In this document: piece after piece, positions 54,719 through 63,279 of the stretch
Position numbering within the stretch: the first letter of the stretch is position 1
How the letters are laid out: each line of letters begins with the position of its first letter
NCBI GenBank assembly: GCA_913776825.1
Contig: CAJYPV010000007.1
Span: 62,001 to 126,000, forward strand
Length of the DNA: 64,000 nucleotides
Direction: 5' to 3'
Origin: Burkholderiaceae bacterium
GTDB lineage: Bacteria > Pseudomonadota > Gammaproteobacteria > Burkholderiales > Burkholderiaceae_C
The notes under the pieces: model-generated
Told to the model about the DNA's origin: nothing
Database searches by the model: none
The model's input: the letters and a program-made list of their open reading frames with translations, nothing else
Program-made: the position numbers and the translations under genes

Positions 54719-56647
54719 TCAGGGCTTGATGCCCTGCGCCGACGCCCACGGACCGGTGATGCCGTCCAGCTCGCAATCCCACAGCGCCTGCGCATCCAGC
54801 GCATCGGTCACGCCTTCGGCATAGACCTTCAGCGCGAGGCTGCGCAGCATCACCACCAGGCTGCGCACGAAGGCGGCCCGACCGGCATCGGCCGACACGC
54901 CGGACACCACCGAGCTGTCCAGCTTCACATAGTCCAGACCCGCCTGGAACAGGCGCTCGATCTGCGCCAGTCCGGCGCCGGCATGTTCCAGACCGACCAG
55001 CGTGCCCAGCGGCCGCAACTGGCGGCCCAGTTCCTGCAGCGCATCGAAGTTCTGCACGGCCGCCGGCTCGGCCACCTCCACGCCCACCAGCCGCCGCACC
55101 GAGGTCGGCGCGGACTGCACCAGCTCGCGAGCCCGGGCAATGAAGCTGCCATCGTTGAGCGAGGCCGGCGCCACATTGATGCAACGCGCGCGCTGGTCCT
55201 GCTGCGCCGCCTGCAAGGCCAGTCCGAGCACCTGCAGATCAGCCTCGGCGCTCAGACGATGGCGCAGCGCCAGCGGCAACCAGCGCGAGGCCGGCTCGAA
55301 TTCACCCATCGGATTGAGCTTGAGCTGCAGCGGACATTCCAGATGCAGCACCTGGCGGTCACGACCGATCAACGGGAATTCCAGCAGCCGGCTGCGCTGA
55401 TTCGCCAGCGCATCCGAAATCAGCGCGCGCCAGGCCCGCTCGCCCTGCGCCACTTCTTCCGAAGGCGGCGCCTGACGAAGCTCCAGCACCACGCCCTCGC
55501 CCAGCTCGGCCTTGGCCAGCGCGGCATCCGCGGCGGCGAACCAGGCGCTCATCGGCTGGTCGCGCGGCAGCTCCACCGCCCCGAGCGCGACGCCAATGCC
55601 CTGCCCCAGCCCCTGCAGACCCGCACGCAGCGCGTCGGCCAGCGCGGTGGCGGTATCGCCCACCACGCCGGGCGCCGGCAGCCACAGGGCGAAGTCGGAG
55701 CCATTCAATCGACCCGCGAGGCAGCCGCGCACCTGTTCGGGATAGACCCGCAAGCCCTGGGCGATCGCCATCAGCGCCTGATCGGTGGCGCCATGACCCA
55801 GGCGCTGGTTCAGGCCCGGCAGATCCCGCAGCCGGATCAGCACCAGACCGGCACGCAAGGGACCATCGTCGCGCTCCAGCGCGGAGCTCAGCTCGGCCAC
55901 GAACTGGCGGCGATGGGACAGCCCGGTCAGTTCATCGCACAGCAACTGGTGATGCAGCGTGCGCAGTTGCTCGGCCTGCGCTTCGAACATCTGACGGGTG
56001 CGGACCACCATCGTGTTCATCGCGCTGGTGAGCTTGCGCATCTCCGGCACCTGCGGCTCGAGCACGGTCTCGAAGCGGCCCTGGCTCACGCCTTCGGCCT
56101 GCCGCACGGCGGTGTCCAGCGGACGGCGCAGGCGCGACAGCACGATGGCCGCCGCCACGCCGGTCACCAGGCCGACCAGCAACAGCCACAGCGTGGAGTT
56201 CAGGCTGGCACGCCAGAGCGCTTCATGCACATAGCCGGTCTGGCCGCGCACCTCGACTTCGCCGACCGCGCGCCAGCCGTCCGACACCTTGGCCACGCCC
56301 GGCGCGACATTCAGCGGCAGCACCGCGACGAACCAGCCGGGCGCATGGGCGATCTGGGGTGTCTCGATGTGGCGCTCGAAGACCGCCTTGCCTTGCGCAT
56401 CCCGCCAACGCACCGATTCATAGGCGCCGGCATCGAACTGTGCCGAGATCAGCAGGGACATCAGCTCCGCGTCGCCCTTTTGCTGCGACAGCGCCAGCGC
56501 CAGCGCATTGGCGTTGTCATTGTTCTTGAGCTGGGCCTGGGTCTGCAGCAGCTCGCGCAGCGACCAGGTGCTCACCGCCACGCCTCCCAGTACCGAGGCC
56601 AGCACCGCGCCCAGCACCAGGCACCAGATTTGTCTTATCAGCGACAT
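54719..56647 (-). CDS. lapD: LapD-type inside-out c-di-GMP receptor (degenerate GGDEF-EAL)
   Basis: 642 residues. The N-terminal membrane helix (IWCLVLGAVLASVLGGVAVSTWSL) and a periplasmic LapD/MoxY-type domain (residues about 30-150) lead to a second helix (STLWLLLVGLVTGVAAAIVL), a HAMP segment and a GGDEF-like domain. Its active site reads LNGSDFALW instead of GGDEF. The EAL-like domain has EFPLIGRDRQVLHLEC, lacking the metal ligands of an active phosphodiesterase. The architecture is that of LapD, which binds c-di-GMP inside and sequesters the LapG protease outside. lapG is directly upstream, supporting the assignment. Confidence 0.88.
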   Translation of the reverse strand: MSLIRQIWCLVLGAVLASVLGGVAVSTWSLRELLQTQAQLKNNDNANALALALSQQKGDAELMSLLISAQFDAGAYESVRWRDAQGKAVFERHIETPQIAHAPGWFVAVLPLNVAPGVAKVSDGWRAVGEVEVRGQTGYVHEALWRASLNSTLWLLLVGLVTGVAAAIVLSRLRRPLDTAVRQAEGVSQGRFETVLEPQVPEMRKLTSAMNTMVVRTRQMFEAQAEQLRTLHHQLLCDELTGLSHRRQFVAELSSALERDDGPLRAGLVLIRLRDLPGLNQRLGHGATDQALMAIAQGLRVYPEQVRGCLAGRLNGSDFALWLPAPGVVGDTATALADALRAGLQGLGQGIGVALGAVELPRDQPMSAWFAAADAALAKAELGEGVVLELRQAPPSEEVAQGERAWRALISDALANQRSRLLEFPLIGRDRQVLHLECPLQLKLNPMGEFEPASRWLPLALRHRLSAEADLQVLGLALQAAQQDQRARCINVAPASLNDGSFIARARELVQSAPTSVRRLVGVEVAEPAAVQNFDALQELGRQLRPLGTLVGLEHAGAGLAQIERLFQAGLDYVKLDSSVVSGVSADAGRAAFVRSLVVMLRSLALKVYAEGVTDALDAQALWDCELDGITGPWASAQGIKP

Positions 56648-56696
56648 GTCGTGAATTCTCCGTTGCCTCCGACGGCTTCCCGATGTCGTCGCGACC

Positions 56697-57383
56697 TCAC
56701 TGGAAACCCTCCTCCTTCGCCCGGGCCAACAGGTCGCGCCACAGCGACAACCGCACCAGCGGATTGCCGGCCGTGGTGCTGCCCACGCCTGTCCAAAGCC
56801 CTTCGCCGTTGAAACTGAACACCGGCGAGAGATCGTCCCGCTGGGAAGCGCGACGGATCTCGGGGTTGATATTGTCCAGAATCAAAGGCTCCGCCTCCGG
56901 CTGCGCATAGTAGGCGAGCACCATGTGTGCCTGCGCGCGTCCCTGGAACTGGGCTCGTACATACACCATGCGCAGCCGGCTTTGCGGCACGCCGGCTTCC
57001 AGCAGCGTCATGTACTTGGCGATGGCGTAGTCCTCGCAATCGCCGCGGCCCTTGTCCAGCAGCTCCAGCGGCGTGGCCCAGTAATCGATCCGACCCCACA
57101 CGGTCTGGTCGTCCTGGAAGGCGATGCGCTGGTTGAAGAAGTTGTTCACGAGCGCCAGCCGCTGGCCCTCGTCGGGCACGGCGGCGGCCTTGTCGGCCAC
57201 CTGGATCATGGCCCTGACCTGCGCCAGCGTGCGGGGCGAGAGCCGCGCCGCCTGGTCGGTCAGGCGATCGCGGTCCCAGGCCCAGGCCGTGGCGGCCCAC
57301 AGCGTGATCGCGCACATGCACACCGCCAGGCCCGGCGGGACCCGGCCGGCACGAACGTGGCGGTGTCCGGTGGCGAAGCGCAT
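56697..57383 (-). CDS. lapG: LapG-type periplasmic transglutaminase-like cysteine protease
   Basis: 228 residues. Signal peptide ending at TLWAATAWAW. The catalytic triad is recognisable: Cys in GRGDCEDYAIAKYMTLLEAG, His in RAQAHMVLAYY and Asp in LILDNINPEIRRAS, as in the bacterial transglutaminase-like cysteine proteinase family. LapG clips the N-terminus of giant LapA-type adhesins when c-di-GMP is low, releasing cells from surfaces. Its adhesin substrate is not in this window. lapD follows after 49 bp. Confidence 0.92.
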   Translation of the reverse strand: MRFATGHRHVRAGRVPPGLAVCMCAITLWAATAWAWDRDRLTDQAARLSPRTLAQVRAMIQVADKAAAVPDEGQRLALVNNFFNQRIAFQDDQTVWGRIDYWATPLELLDKGRGDCEDYAIAKYMTLLEAGVPQSRLRMVYVRAQFQGRAQAHMVLAYYAQPEAEPLILDNINPEIRRASQRDDLSPVFSFNGEGLWTGVGSTTAGNPLVRLSLWRDLLARAKEEGFQ

Positions 57384-57510
57384 GCGCAGGAATGTATCCG
57401 TCTCTTACAACTACCCTGGGCGACAGGCGACAAGACCCGACACAAGCGGCAATTTGCCGCAGAGGTGTGACCGCATGTATCCAGAGGCGCCGGGATAATC
57501 CGACGCGACC

Positions 57511-58380
57511 ATGAAGACACAAGCCGTCCACCAGGAACTCGAACAGGCCCGTCACAACGGACCGCTTCGTCAGATCCAGATTCCGCCCTGCCCCGAACTG
57601 CTGCAGCGTCTGCGCAGCGCGATGGCCGTGTCCCCGCAACCCGATCTGAATGAGGTCGGCCGCATCGCGGCGGCGGATGTGGCGATGTCGGCCACGCTGC
57701 TGCGGGTGGCCAACAGCCCGCTGCATCTGGTGGCAGGCCATGTGCCCTGCACCACCGTCGGCCAGGCGATGTACCGCCTGGGTCTGGATGAGAGCGCAGC
57801 CCTGATGCAGGCCTTCCTGGTGCGGCACGCGATTCCGGTGAACAGCCCGCATCTGCTGCGCTTCTGGCAGCGGTCGACCAAACGCGCGGTCGCGATGGGT
57901 TTCATCGCTCGCCAGTTGCCGGGCATGCGGGCCGACCTGGCTTATAGCGTCGGCCTTTTCTGCCATGTCGGCATGCCGGTGCTGCTGCAAAGCGTGCGCG
58001 GTTATGGCGCGACGATGGTGGAAGCCGCAGCGCGCATCGACCGCCCGTTCATCGCCACCGAAAACGCGAATCACCGCACCGACCATGCCGTCGTCGGTGC
58101 GCTGGTGGTGAAGGTCTGGAACCTGGGCGCGGAGATGATGACCGCCATCCGGCTGCATCACGACTTCGAGGCCTTGCAGGACACCGGCGTGGATCCGGAG
58201 ATCCGCACACTGATCGCGGCCAGCCTGATCGCCGAGCACCTCATGCGGCAGCACGAAGGACTGGACGAAGACCTGGACTGGGCCGCCAACCGCGCGGCCG
58301 CGCTGGCCTGGTTGCATGTGTCGGACGATGACCTCGAGCAATGGGACGAGGCCCTGCGCCCGCTGCTCGACGAGGCCTGA
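57511..58380 (+). CDS. HDOD domain protein
   Basis: 289 residues. The HDOD domain covers most of the protein: IPPCPELLQRLRSAMA, VGRIAAADVAMSATLLRVANSP, TTVGQAMYRLGLDESAALMQAFL, FWQRSTKRAVAMGFIARQL, AYSVGLFCHVGMPVLLQ and NHRTDHAVVGALVVKVWNLG. HDOD proteins lack the metal-binding HD pair and act in signalling. It is divergent from lapG with 127 bp between; a GATAAT element lies about 13 bp before its ATG. The neighbourhood suggests a link to c-di-GMP or biofilm control. Confidence 0.9.
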   Translation: MKTQAVHQELEQARHNGPLRQIQIPPCPELLQRLRSAMAVSPQPDLNEVGRIAAADVAMSATLLRVANSPLHLVAGHVPCTTVGQAMYRLGLDESAALMQAFLVRHAIPVNSPHLLRFWQRSTKRAVAMGFIARQLPGMRADLAYSVGLFCHVGMPVLLQSVRGYGATMVEAAARIDRPFIATENANHRTDHAVVGALVVKVWNLGAEMMTAIRLHHDFEALQDTGVDPEIRTLIAASLIAEHLMRQHEGLDEDLDWAANRAAALAWLHVSDDDLEQWDEALRPLLDEA

Positions 58381-58416
58381 AGCTGCCCGACCGTCTGGCC
58401 ATCGACGCTTCGGTGC

Positions 58417-59358
58417 TCAAACCCGCACCGCCACGCGCGCAGCCGCCAGGTCCCAGCGCGCGCAGCCGACGCTCTTGAACACCCGGGTGCGCCGGTCGTC
58501 GACCGGTCGCTGACCCAGCACCAGGTCATCCAGCGCCAGTTGCGGCTGGAACAGTCCCGCGGCCATCAGGTCGCCGGCCTCGGCCTGGGCGCCGACCGGG
58601 TCATCGACCCAGACCTGCGCATCACGGACCAGCTCGGGCGGCAGCTCGACCATGTCCTCGCGGAAGGCGCCCACGCCGATGACGACGGCGCCCTCGCCCA
58701 CGCCCGGCCGCAACACCGGCACCCGGCTGGTGGTCGCGCAGATGATCACGTCCCAGTCGTGACGCGCCTGGGCCTCGGGCACCAATGACGCCAGGCCCAG
58801 CTCGGCCACGAACGGCGGCACTTCCTGATGGCCCTGCACATGGATCGCCGCCTGCGGATGCAGGGCCTGCACCGCCTGTGCATGCGCGCGCGCCTGCACC
58901 CCACCACCGACGACCAGCACCCGCCGCGGCGCCGACCGTTGCAGATGCTGCAGCGCCAGCAGGCTCACCGCCGCCGTGCGCCGCGCCGTGAGCGTCGGGC
59001 CGTCCAGGACCGCCAGGCGCTGACCGGTGCGGCTGTCCATCACCACCACTTCGCCGGCAATCGTGGGCAGGCCGAGCGCCGCATTGAGCGGATGCACGCT
59101 GACCAGCTTGGTGATCGACAGGCTGTCGCTCAGGCACGGCATCACCAGCAGCACGCCATCCTGCGCCAGCGGCAAGACCTGGCGCGGCGGGCAGGTCAGG
59201 CGGCCCTCGCGATGTTCACGGCAGATCTGCGCGATCTCCTCCATCAGCAGCGCCCAGGGCAAGGCCCGCGCGGTCGCGGCGGCGTCCAGGACTTGCATGG
59301 GCAACGGCATGGGCAAGGGCACGGGCAGACGGGCATCGGCATTCATGGGATCGATCAT
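58417..59358 (-). CDS. Ornithine cyclodeaminase / mu-crystallin family protein (delta-1-pyrroline-2-carboxylate reductase-like)
   Basis: About 313 residues. The NAD(P)-binding Rossmann segment is RRVLVVGGGVQARAHAQAVQAL. The substrate-binding residues lie in LSITKLVSVHPLNAALGLPTIAGEVVVMDSRTGQRLAVLDG and LTARRTAAVSLLALQHL. ICATTSRVPVLRPG, GVGAFREDMVELPPELV and VFKSVGCARWDLAAARVAV complete the family pattern. The family includes ornithine cyclodeaminase and imine reductases for cyclic amino acids. The start is uncertain (59358 MIDPMNADA or 59346 MNADA). It is convergent with the HDOD gene. Confidence 0.88.
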   Translation of the reverse strand: MIDPMNADARLPVPLPMPLPMQVLDAAATARALPWALLMEEIAQICREHREGRLTCPPRQVLPLAQDGVLLVMPCLSDSLSITKLVSVHPLNAALGLPTIAGEVVVMDSRTGQRLAVLDGPTLTARRTAAVSLLALQHLQRSAPRRVLVVGGGVQARAHAQAVQALHPQAAIHVQGHQEVPPFVAELGLASLVPEAQARHDWDVIICATTSRVPVLRPGVGEGAVVIGVGAFREDMVELPPELVRDAQVWVDDPVGAQAEAGDLMAAGLFQPQLALDDLVLGQRPVDDRRTRVFKSVGCARWDLAAARVAVRV

Positions 59359-59429
59359 CGGGGACGGCCGCGTCGGGCACACCTGTCAGAGGTGTCAGAG
59401 CGGTTGTGTGCGGCAGCGCACACAAGCCT

Positions 59430-59470
59430 GAAAGAAGCAAAGCCCGGCGCTTCGCAGGGCCGGGCTTTGC
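59430..59470 (-). terminator. Terminator after lpdA
   Basis: On the minus strand GCAAAGCCCGGC and GCCGGGCTTTGC form a 12-bp stem with a 10-nt loop, followed by TTCTTTC. It ends the pyruvate dehydrogenase operon. Confidence 0.85.
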
Positions 59471-59489
59471 GGGGGCTCACCTCAGCGCC

Positions 59490-61322
59490 TTATTTGCGCG
59501 GAGGCGGCACGTCGGTGCAGGAGCCATGAGCCACTTCCGCCGCCAGGCCGATGCTTTCGCCCAGCGTCGGATGCGGATGGATGGTCTTGCCGATGTCGAT
59601 CGCATCGGCGCCCATTTCGATGGCCAGCGCGATCTCGCCGATCATGTCGCCCGCATGGGTGCCGACGATGCCGCCGCCGATGATGCGATGAGTCTCCTCA
59701 TCGAACAGCAGCTTGGTGAAACCTTCGTCGCGGCCATTGGCGATGGCGCGGCCCGAGGCGTTCCAGGGCAGCAGGCCCTTCTTCACCTTGATGCCGCGGG
59801 CCTTGGCTTCGTCTTCGGTCACGCCGACCCAGGCCACTTCCGGATCGGTGTAGGCCACGCTCGGGATGACGCGCGCATCGAAGCGCGACTTGGCCAGCGC
59901 CTCGTCGCCCAGCAGTTCACCGGCGATGACTTCCGCCGCCACATGGCCTTCATGCACCGCCTTGTGGGCCAGCATCGGCTGACCGACCAGGTCGCCGATG
60001 GCGAACACATCGGGCACATTGGTGCGCATCTGGACGTCGACCGGAATGAAGCCGCGATCGGTGACGACCACGCCGGCCTTCTCCGCGCCGATCTTCTTGC
60101 CGTTGGGGCTGCGGCCCACCGCCTGCAGCACCAGGTCGTAGACCTGCGGCTCCTTGGGCGCGCCCTCGCCTTCGAAGGTCACCTTGATGCCTTCCGAGGT
60201 CGCTTCGGCCGACACCGTCTTGGTGTTCAGCATGATGTTGTCGAAGCGCGGCGCATTCATCTTCTGCCACACCTTGACCAGGTCGCGGTCCGCGCCGGTC
60301 ATCAGCGTGGGCAGCATCTCGACGACATCCAGGCGCGCGCCCAGCGTCGAATAGACGGTGCCCATTTCCAGGCCGATGATGCCGCCGCCGACGATCAGCA
60401 TGCGCTTGGGACGGGTCGTCAGCTCCAGCGCGCCGGTCGAGTCGATCACGCGCGGATCATTCGGCATGAAGGGCAGACGCACGGCCTGCGAGCCGGCCGC
60501 GAGGATGATCTTCTTGAACTTGAACGTCTGGGTCTTGCCGGTGCGGGCTTGCGCCTCGCCGCTGGTTTCCTCGACGCTCAGGTGATGACCATCCAGCAAG
60601 CTGCCGTAGCCACGGATCACCGTGACCTTGCGCATCTTGGCCATCATGTTCAGACCGCCGGTCAGCTTGCCGACCACCTTCTGCTTGTGGGCGAGCAGCT
60701 TGGGCAGCTCGACCGTCGGCTCACCGAAGGCTACGCCCAGGTCGGCGAAATGCTTGACCTCATCCATCACCGCCGCCACATGCAGCAGCGCCTTGGACGG
60801 GATGCAGCCGACGTTCAGGCAGACGCCGCCCAGCGTGGCATAGCGTTCCACCAGCGCGACCTTCAGCCCCAGGTCCGCCGCGCGGAAGGCCGCCGAGTAA
60901 CCGCCCGGGCCGCCGCCCAGCACGATGAGGTCGAACTCGCCGTCAGCGCTGCCGCCGTAGCTGGCCGCCTGCGGTGCGGACACCGGCGCTGCCGCCGGTG
61001 CGGAAGCGGGGGCCGAGGCGTTTGCAGCTGCGGGTGCAGGTGCGGGAGCCGCCGGCGCGGGCGCTGGCGCGGCGGCGTCCGCCGCTTCGCTTTCCAGCGT
61101 CAGCAGCACGGTGCCTTCATTGATCTTGTCGCCGAGCTGGACCTTCAACTCCTTGACCACGCCGGCCTGCGACGACGGGATTTCCATCGACGCCTTGTCC
61201 GACTCCACCGTGACCAGGCTTTGCTCCTGCTTCACCGTGTCGCCGACCTTGACCAGGACTTCGATGATCGCCACGTCCTTGAAATCACCGATGTCGGGGA
61301 CCTTGACTTCAACCAGTGCCAT
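59490..61322 (-). CDS. lpdA: Dihydrolipoyl dehydrogenase with N-terminal lipoyl domain (PDH E3)
   Basis: FAD enzyme that reoxidises dihydrolipoamide; 610 residues. Residues 1-77 are a lipoyl domain with the lipoylated Lys in [13 protein letters not shown], then an Ala/Pro hinge (about 80-125). The FAD site is [21 protein letters not shown], the redox disulfide is [15 protein letters not shown], the NAD site is [19 protein letters not shown], and the catalytic His is in [10 protein letters not shown]. The lipoyl-E3 fusion is characteristic of betaproteobacterial PDH. Its first 13 residues ([13 protein letters not shown]) match those of AceF exactly. Confidence 0.97.
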   Translation of the reverse strand: MALVEVKVPDIGDFKDVAIIEVLVKVGDTVKQEQSLVTVESDKASMEIPSSQAGVVKELKVQLGDKINEGTVLLTLESEAADAAAPAPAPAAPAPAPAAANASAPASAPAAAPVSAPQAASYGGSADGEFDLIVLGGGPGGYSAAFRAADLGLKVALVERYATLGGVCLNVGCIPSKALLHVAAVMDEVKHFADLGVAFGEPTVELPKLLAHKQKVVGKLTGGLNMMAKMRKVTVIRGYGSLLDGHHLSVEETSGEAQARTGKTQTFKFKKIILAAGSQAVRLPFMPNDPRVIDSTGALELTTRPKRMLIVGGGIIGLEMGTVYSTLGARLDVVEMLPTLMTGADRDLVKVWQKMNAPRFDNIMLNTKTVSAEATSEGIKVTFEGEGAPKEPQVYDLVLQAVGRSPNGKKIGAEKAGVVVTDRGFIPVDVQMRTNVPDVFAIGDLVGQPMLAHKAVHEGHVAAEVIAGELLGDEALAKSRFDARVIPSVAYTDPEVAWVGVTEDEAKARGIKVKKGLLPWNASGRAIANGRDEGFTKLLFDEETHRIIGGGIVGTHAGDMIGEIALAIEMGADAIDIGKTIHPHPTLGESIGLAAEVAHGSCTDVPPPRK

Positions 61323-61404
61323 TTGTGTCTCTCACTGTCTGTTTCTTAGCGCGCCGGGCGGGCGCCGCGCGGCCTGACAGCCGCGGGGCGCTCACCTGAC
61401 CGGG

Positions 61405-61424
61405 GGTGATGGCAGGCCATCACC
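61405..61424 (-). promoter_or_regulatory. Intercistronic hairpin between aceF and lpdA
   Basis: GGTGATGG and CCATCACC form a perfect 8-bp stem with a 4-nt loop, 10 bp after the aceF stop. No T-run follows, so it may stabilise the aceF end or reduce read-through into lpdA. Confidence 0.45.
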
Positions 61425-61434
61425 GATAGCCACT

Positions 61435-63123
61435 TCACAGGGCGATGCGACGGAAGTCCGCCAGCAGCGATGCGAAGTACACGTTGAAGCGGGCCGCTGC
61501 GGCGCCGTCGATCACGCGGTGGTCCCAGCTCAGCGACAGCGGCAGGATCAGGCGCGGCACGAACTGCTTGCCGTCCCACACCGGGCGGGTCGAGGACTTG
61601 CACACGCCCATGATCGCGACTTCCGGCGCATTGATGATCGGCGTGAAGTAGGTGCCGCCGATGCCGCCCAGCGACGAGATCGAGAAGCAGCCGCCGGTCA
61701 TGTCGGCCGGGCCGAGCTTGCCGTCGCGCGCCTTCTTCGCCAGCTCCGCCATTTCCTGGCTGATCTGGAAGATGCCCTTCTTGTCGCAGTCGCGGATGAC
61801 CGGCACCACCAGGCCATTGGGCGTGTCCGCCGCGAAGCCGATGTGGAAGTAGTTCTTCAGGACAAGCTGGGCGTTGTCGCCGGTGCCGTCGAGCGAGGCA
61901 TTGAACTCGGGGAACTTCTTCAGCGCCGCGACCGTGGCCTTGATCATGAAGGCCAGCATCGTCACCTTGATGCCGGACTTCTCGTTCTCCTTGTTCAATT
62001 GAACGCGGAAGGCTTCCAGCTCGGTGATGTCCGCATCGTCATGGTTGGTGACATGCGGGATGGTGACCCAGTTGCGGTGCAGGTTGGCGCCGCTGATCTT
62101 CTTGATGCGCGAGAGGTCCTTGCGCTCGACCGGGCCGAACTTCTCGAAGTCGACCTTGGGCCAGGGCAGCAGGCCCGGGAAGGCGCCACCGCCGGCAGCC
62201 GGTGCAGCGGCCTTCTGCGCGACGGTCTGGGCCTTGCCGGCCATCACCGCCTTGACGAAGTCCTGCACATCGCTTTCGGTGATGCGGCCCTTGGCGCCGG
62301 AACCCTTGACCTCTTCCAGCGGCACGCCCAGTTCACGGGCGATCTTGCGGATGCTGGGCGACGCATGCGGCAGCTTGCCTTGCGGCGCGGTCGGCTCATG
62401 CGGCGGCAGTGCGGCGGTGGGCACCTGGCGCTCGGCCGGCGCGGGGGCGCTGGTTTGAGCGGGAGCAGGCGCCGCAGCGGCTTGAGCCGGTGCGGGCGCC
62501 GAAGCCGCCGGAGCGGGCGCGGGCGCAGCGGCGCCGGTGGCTTGCACCACCGCGATCTTGCTGCCCTTGGCGACCTTGTCGCCGAGCTTGACCAGCAGCT
62601 CCTTCACCACGCCGCCGTGCGACGAGGGAATCTCCATCGACGCCTTGTCGGATTCGACGGTGATCAGGCTCTGCTCGGGCTTGATGGTGTCGCCGACCTT
62701 CACCAGCACCTCGATCACGGCCACTTCATCGAAGTCGCCGATGTCGGGGATGACGATGTCCACCGGACCCGCCGAGGCGGCCGGTGCCGGCGCGGCTGCG
62801 GCCGGCGCAGAGGCCGCTGCAGGCGCCGGAGCGGCGGCGGCCGGAGCAGCGGCGGGCGCCGGGGCGGGCGCTGCTGCGCCAGCGTCAGCGGACTCGATCA
62901 CGACCAGCAGCGAGCCTTCGCTGATCTTGTCGCCGATCTGAACCTTGACTTCCTTGACCACGCCCGCATGCGAGGACGGGATCTCCATCGAGGCCTTGTC
63001 GCTCTCGACGGTCACCAGGCTTTGTTCCTGCTTGACGGTGTCGCCGGGCTTGACCAGCAGCTCGATCACCGCCACTTCCGCGAAGTCTCCGATGTCCGGA
63101 ACCTTGACTTCAACCAATGCCAT
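61435..63123 (-). CDS. aceF: Dihydrolipoyllysine-residue acetyltransferase (PDH E2) with two lipoyl domains
   Basis: Core of the pyruvate dehydrogenase complex; about 562 residues. Two lipoyl domains (about 1-75 and 115-190), each with [14 protein letters not shown], are joined by Ala/Pro-rich hinges. A peripheral-subunit-binding domain follows (ASPSIRKIARELGVPLEEVKGSGAKGRI). The catalytic domain carries GGCFSISSLGGIGGTYFTPI and the acetyltransferase motif LSLSWDHRVIDGAAAARF (HxxxD). The ATG at 63123 (GGAGAC upstream) is preferred to an in-frame TTG at 63138. Confidence 0.97.
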   Translation of the reverse strand: MALVEVKVPDIGDFAEVAVIELLVKPGDTVKQEQSLVTVESDKASMEIPSSHAGVVKEVKVQIGDKISEGSLLVVIESADAGAAAPAPAPAAAPAAAAPAPAAASAPAAAAPAPAASAGPVDIVIPDIGDFDEVAVIEVLVKVGDTIKPEQSLITVESDKASMEIPSSHGGVVKELLVKLGDKVAKGSKIAVVQATGAAAPAPAPAASAPAPAQAAAAPAPAQTSAPAPAERQVPTAALPPHEPTAPQGKLPHASPSIRKIARELGVPLEEVKGSGAKGRITESDVQDFVKAVMAGKAQTVAQKAAAPAAGGGAFPGLLPWPKVDFEKFGPVERKDLSRIKKISGANLHRNWVTIPHVTNHDDADITELEAFRVQLNKENEKSGIKVTMLAFMIKATVAALKKFPEFNASLDGTGDNAQLVLKNYFHIGFAADTPNGLVVPVIRDCDKKGIFQISQEMAELAKKARDGKLGPADMTGGCFSISSLGGIGGTYFTPIINAPEVAIMGVCKSSTRPVWDGKQFVPRLILPLSLSWDHRVIDGAAAARFNVYFASLLADFRRIAL

Positions 63124-63224
63124 GTTGGATGTCTCCAATGAATTTCAGTGCCACGCCCCGCTCACCATCCCCTTGAGCATCCTGCCCGTTGGCCGCCGCC
63201 ACCGGACCGACCGGTGGGGTGACC

Positions 63225-63245
63225 CCGGCGCGTCCAGCGCGCCGG
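63225..63245 (-). promoter_or_regulatory. Intercistronic hairpin between aceE and aceF
   Basis: CCGGCGCG and CGCGCCGG form a perfect 8-bp stem with a 5-nt loop, 34 bp after the aceE stop. The aceE-aceF gap is 156 bp and otherwise empty. Confidence 0.4.
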
Positions 63246-63279
63246 TGCGAAGGACGGGGTGTGTGCGGGTTGCCGGGAA

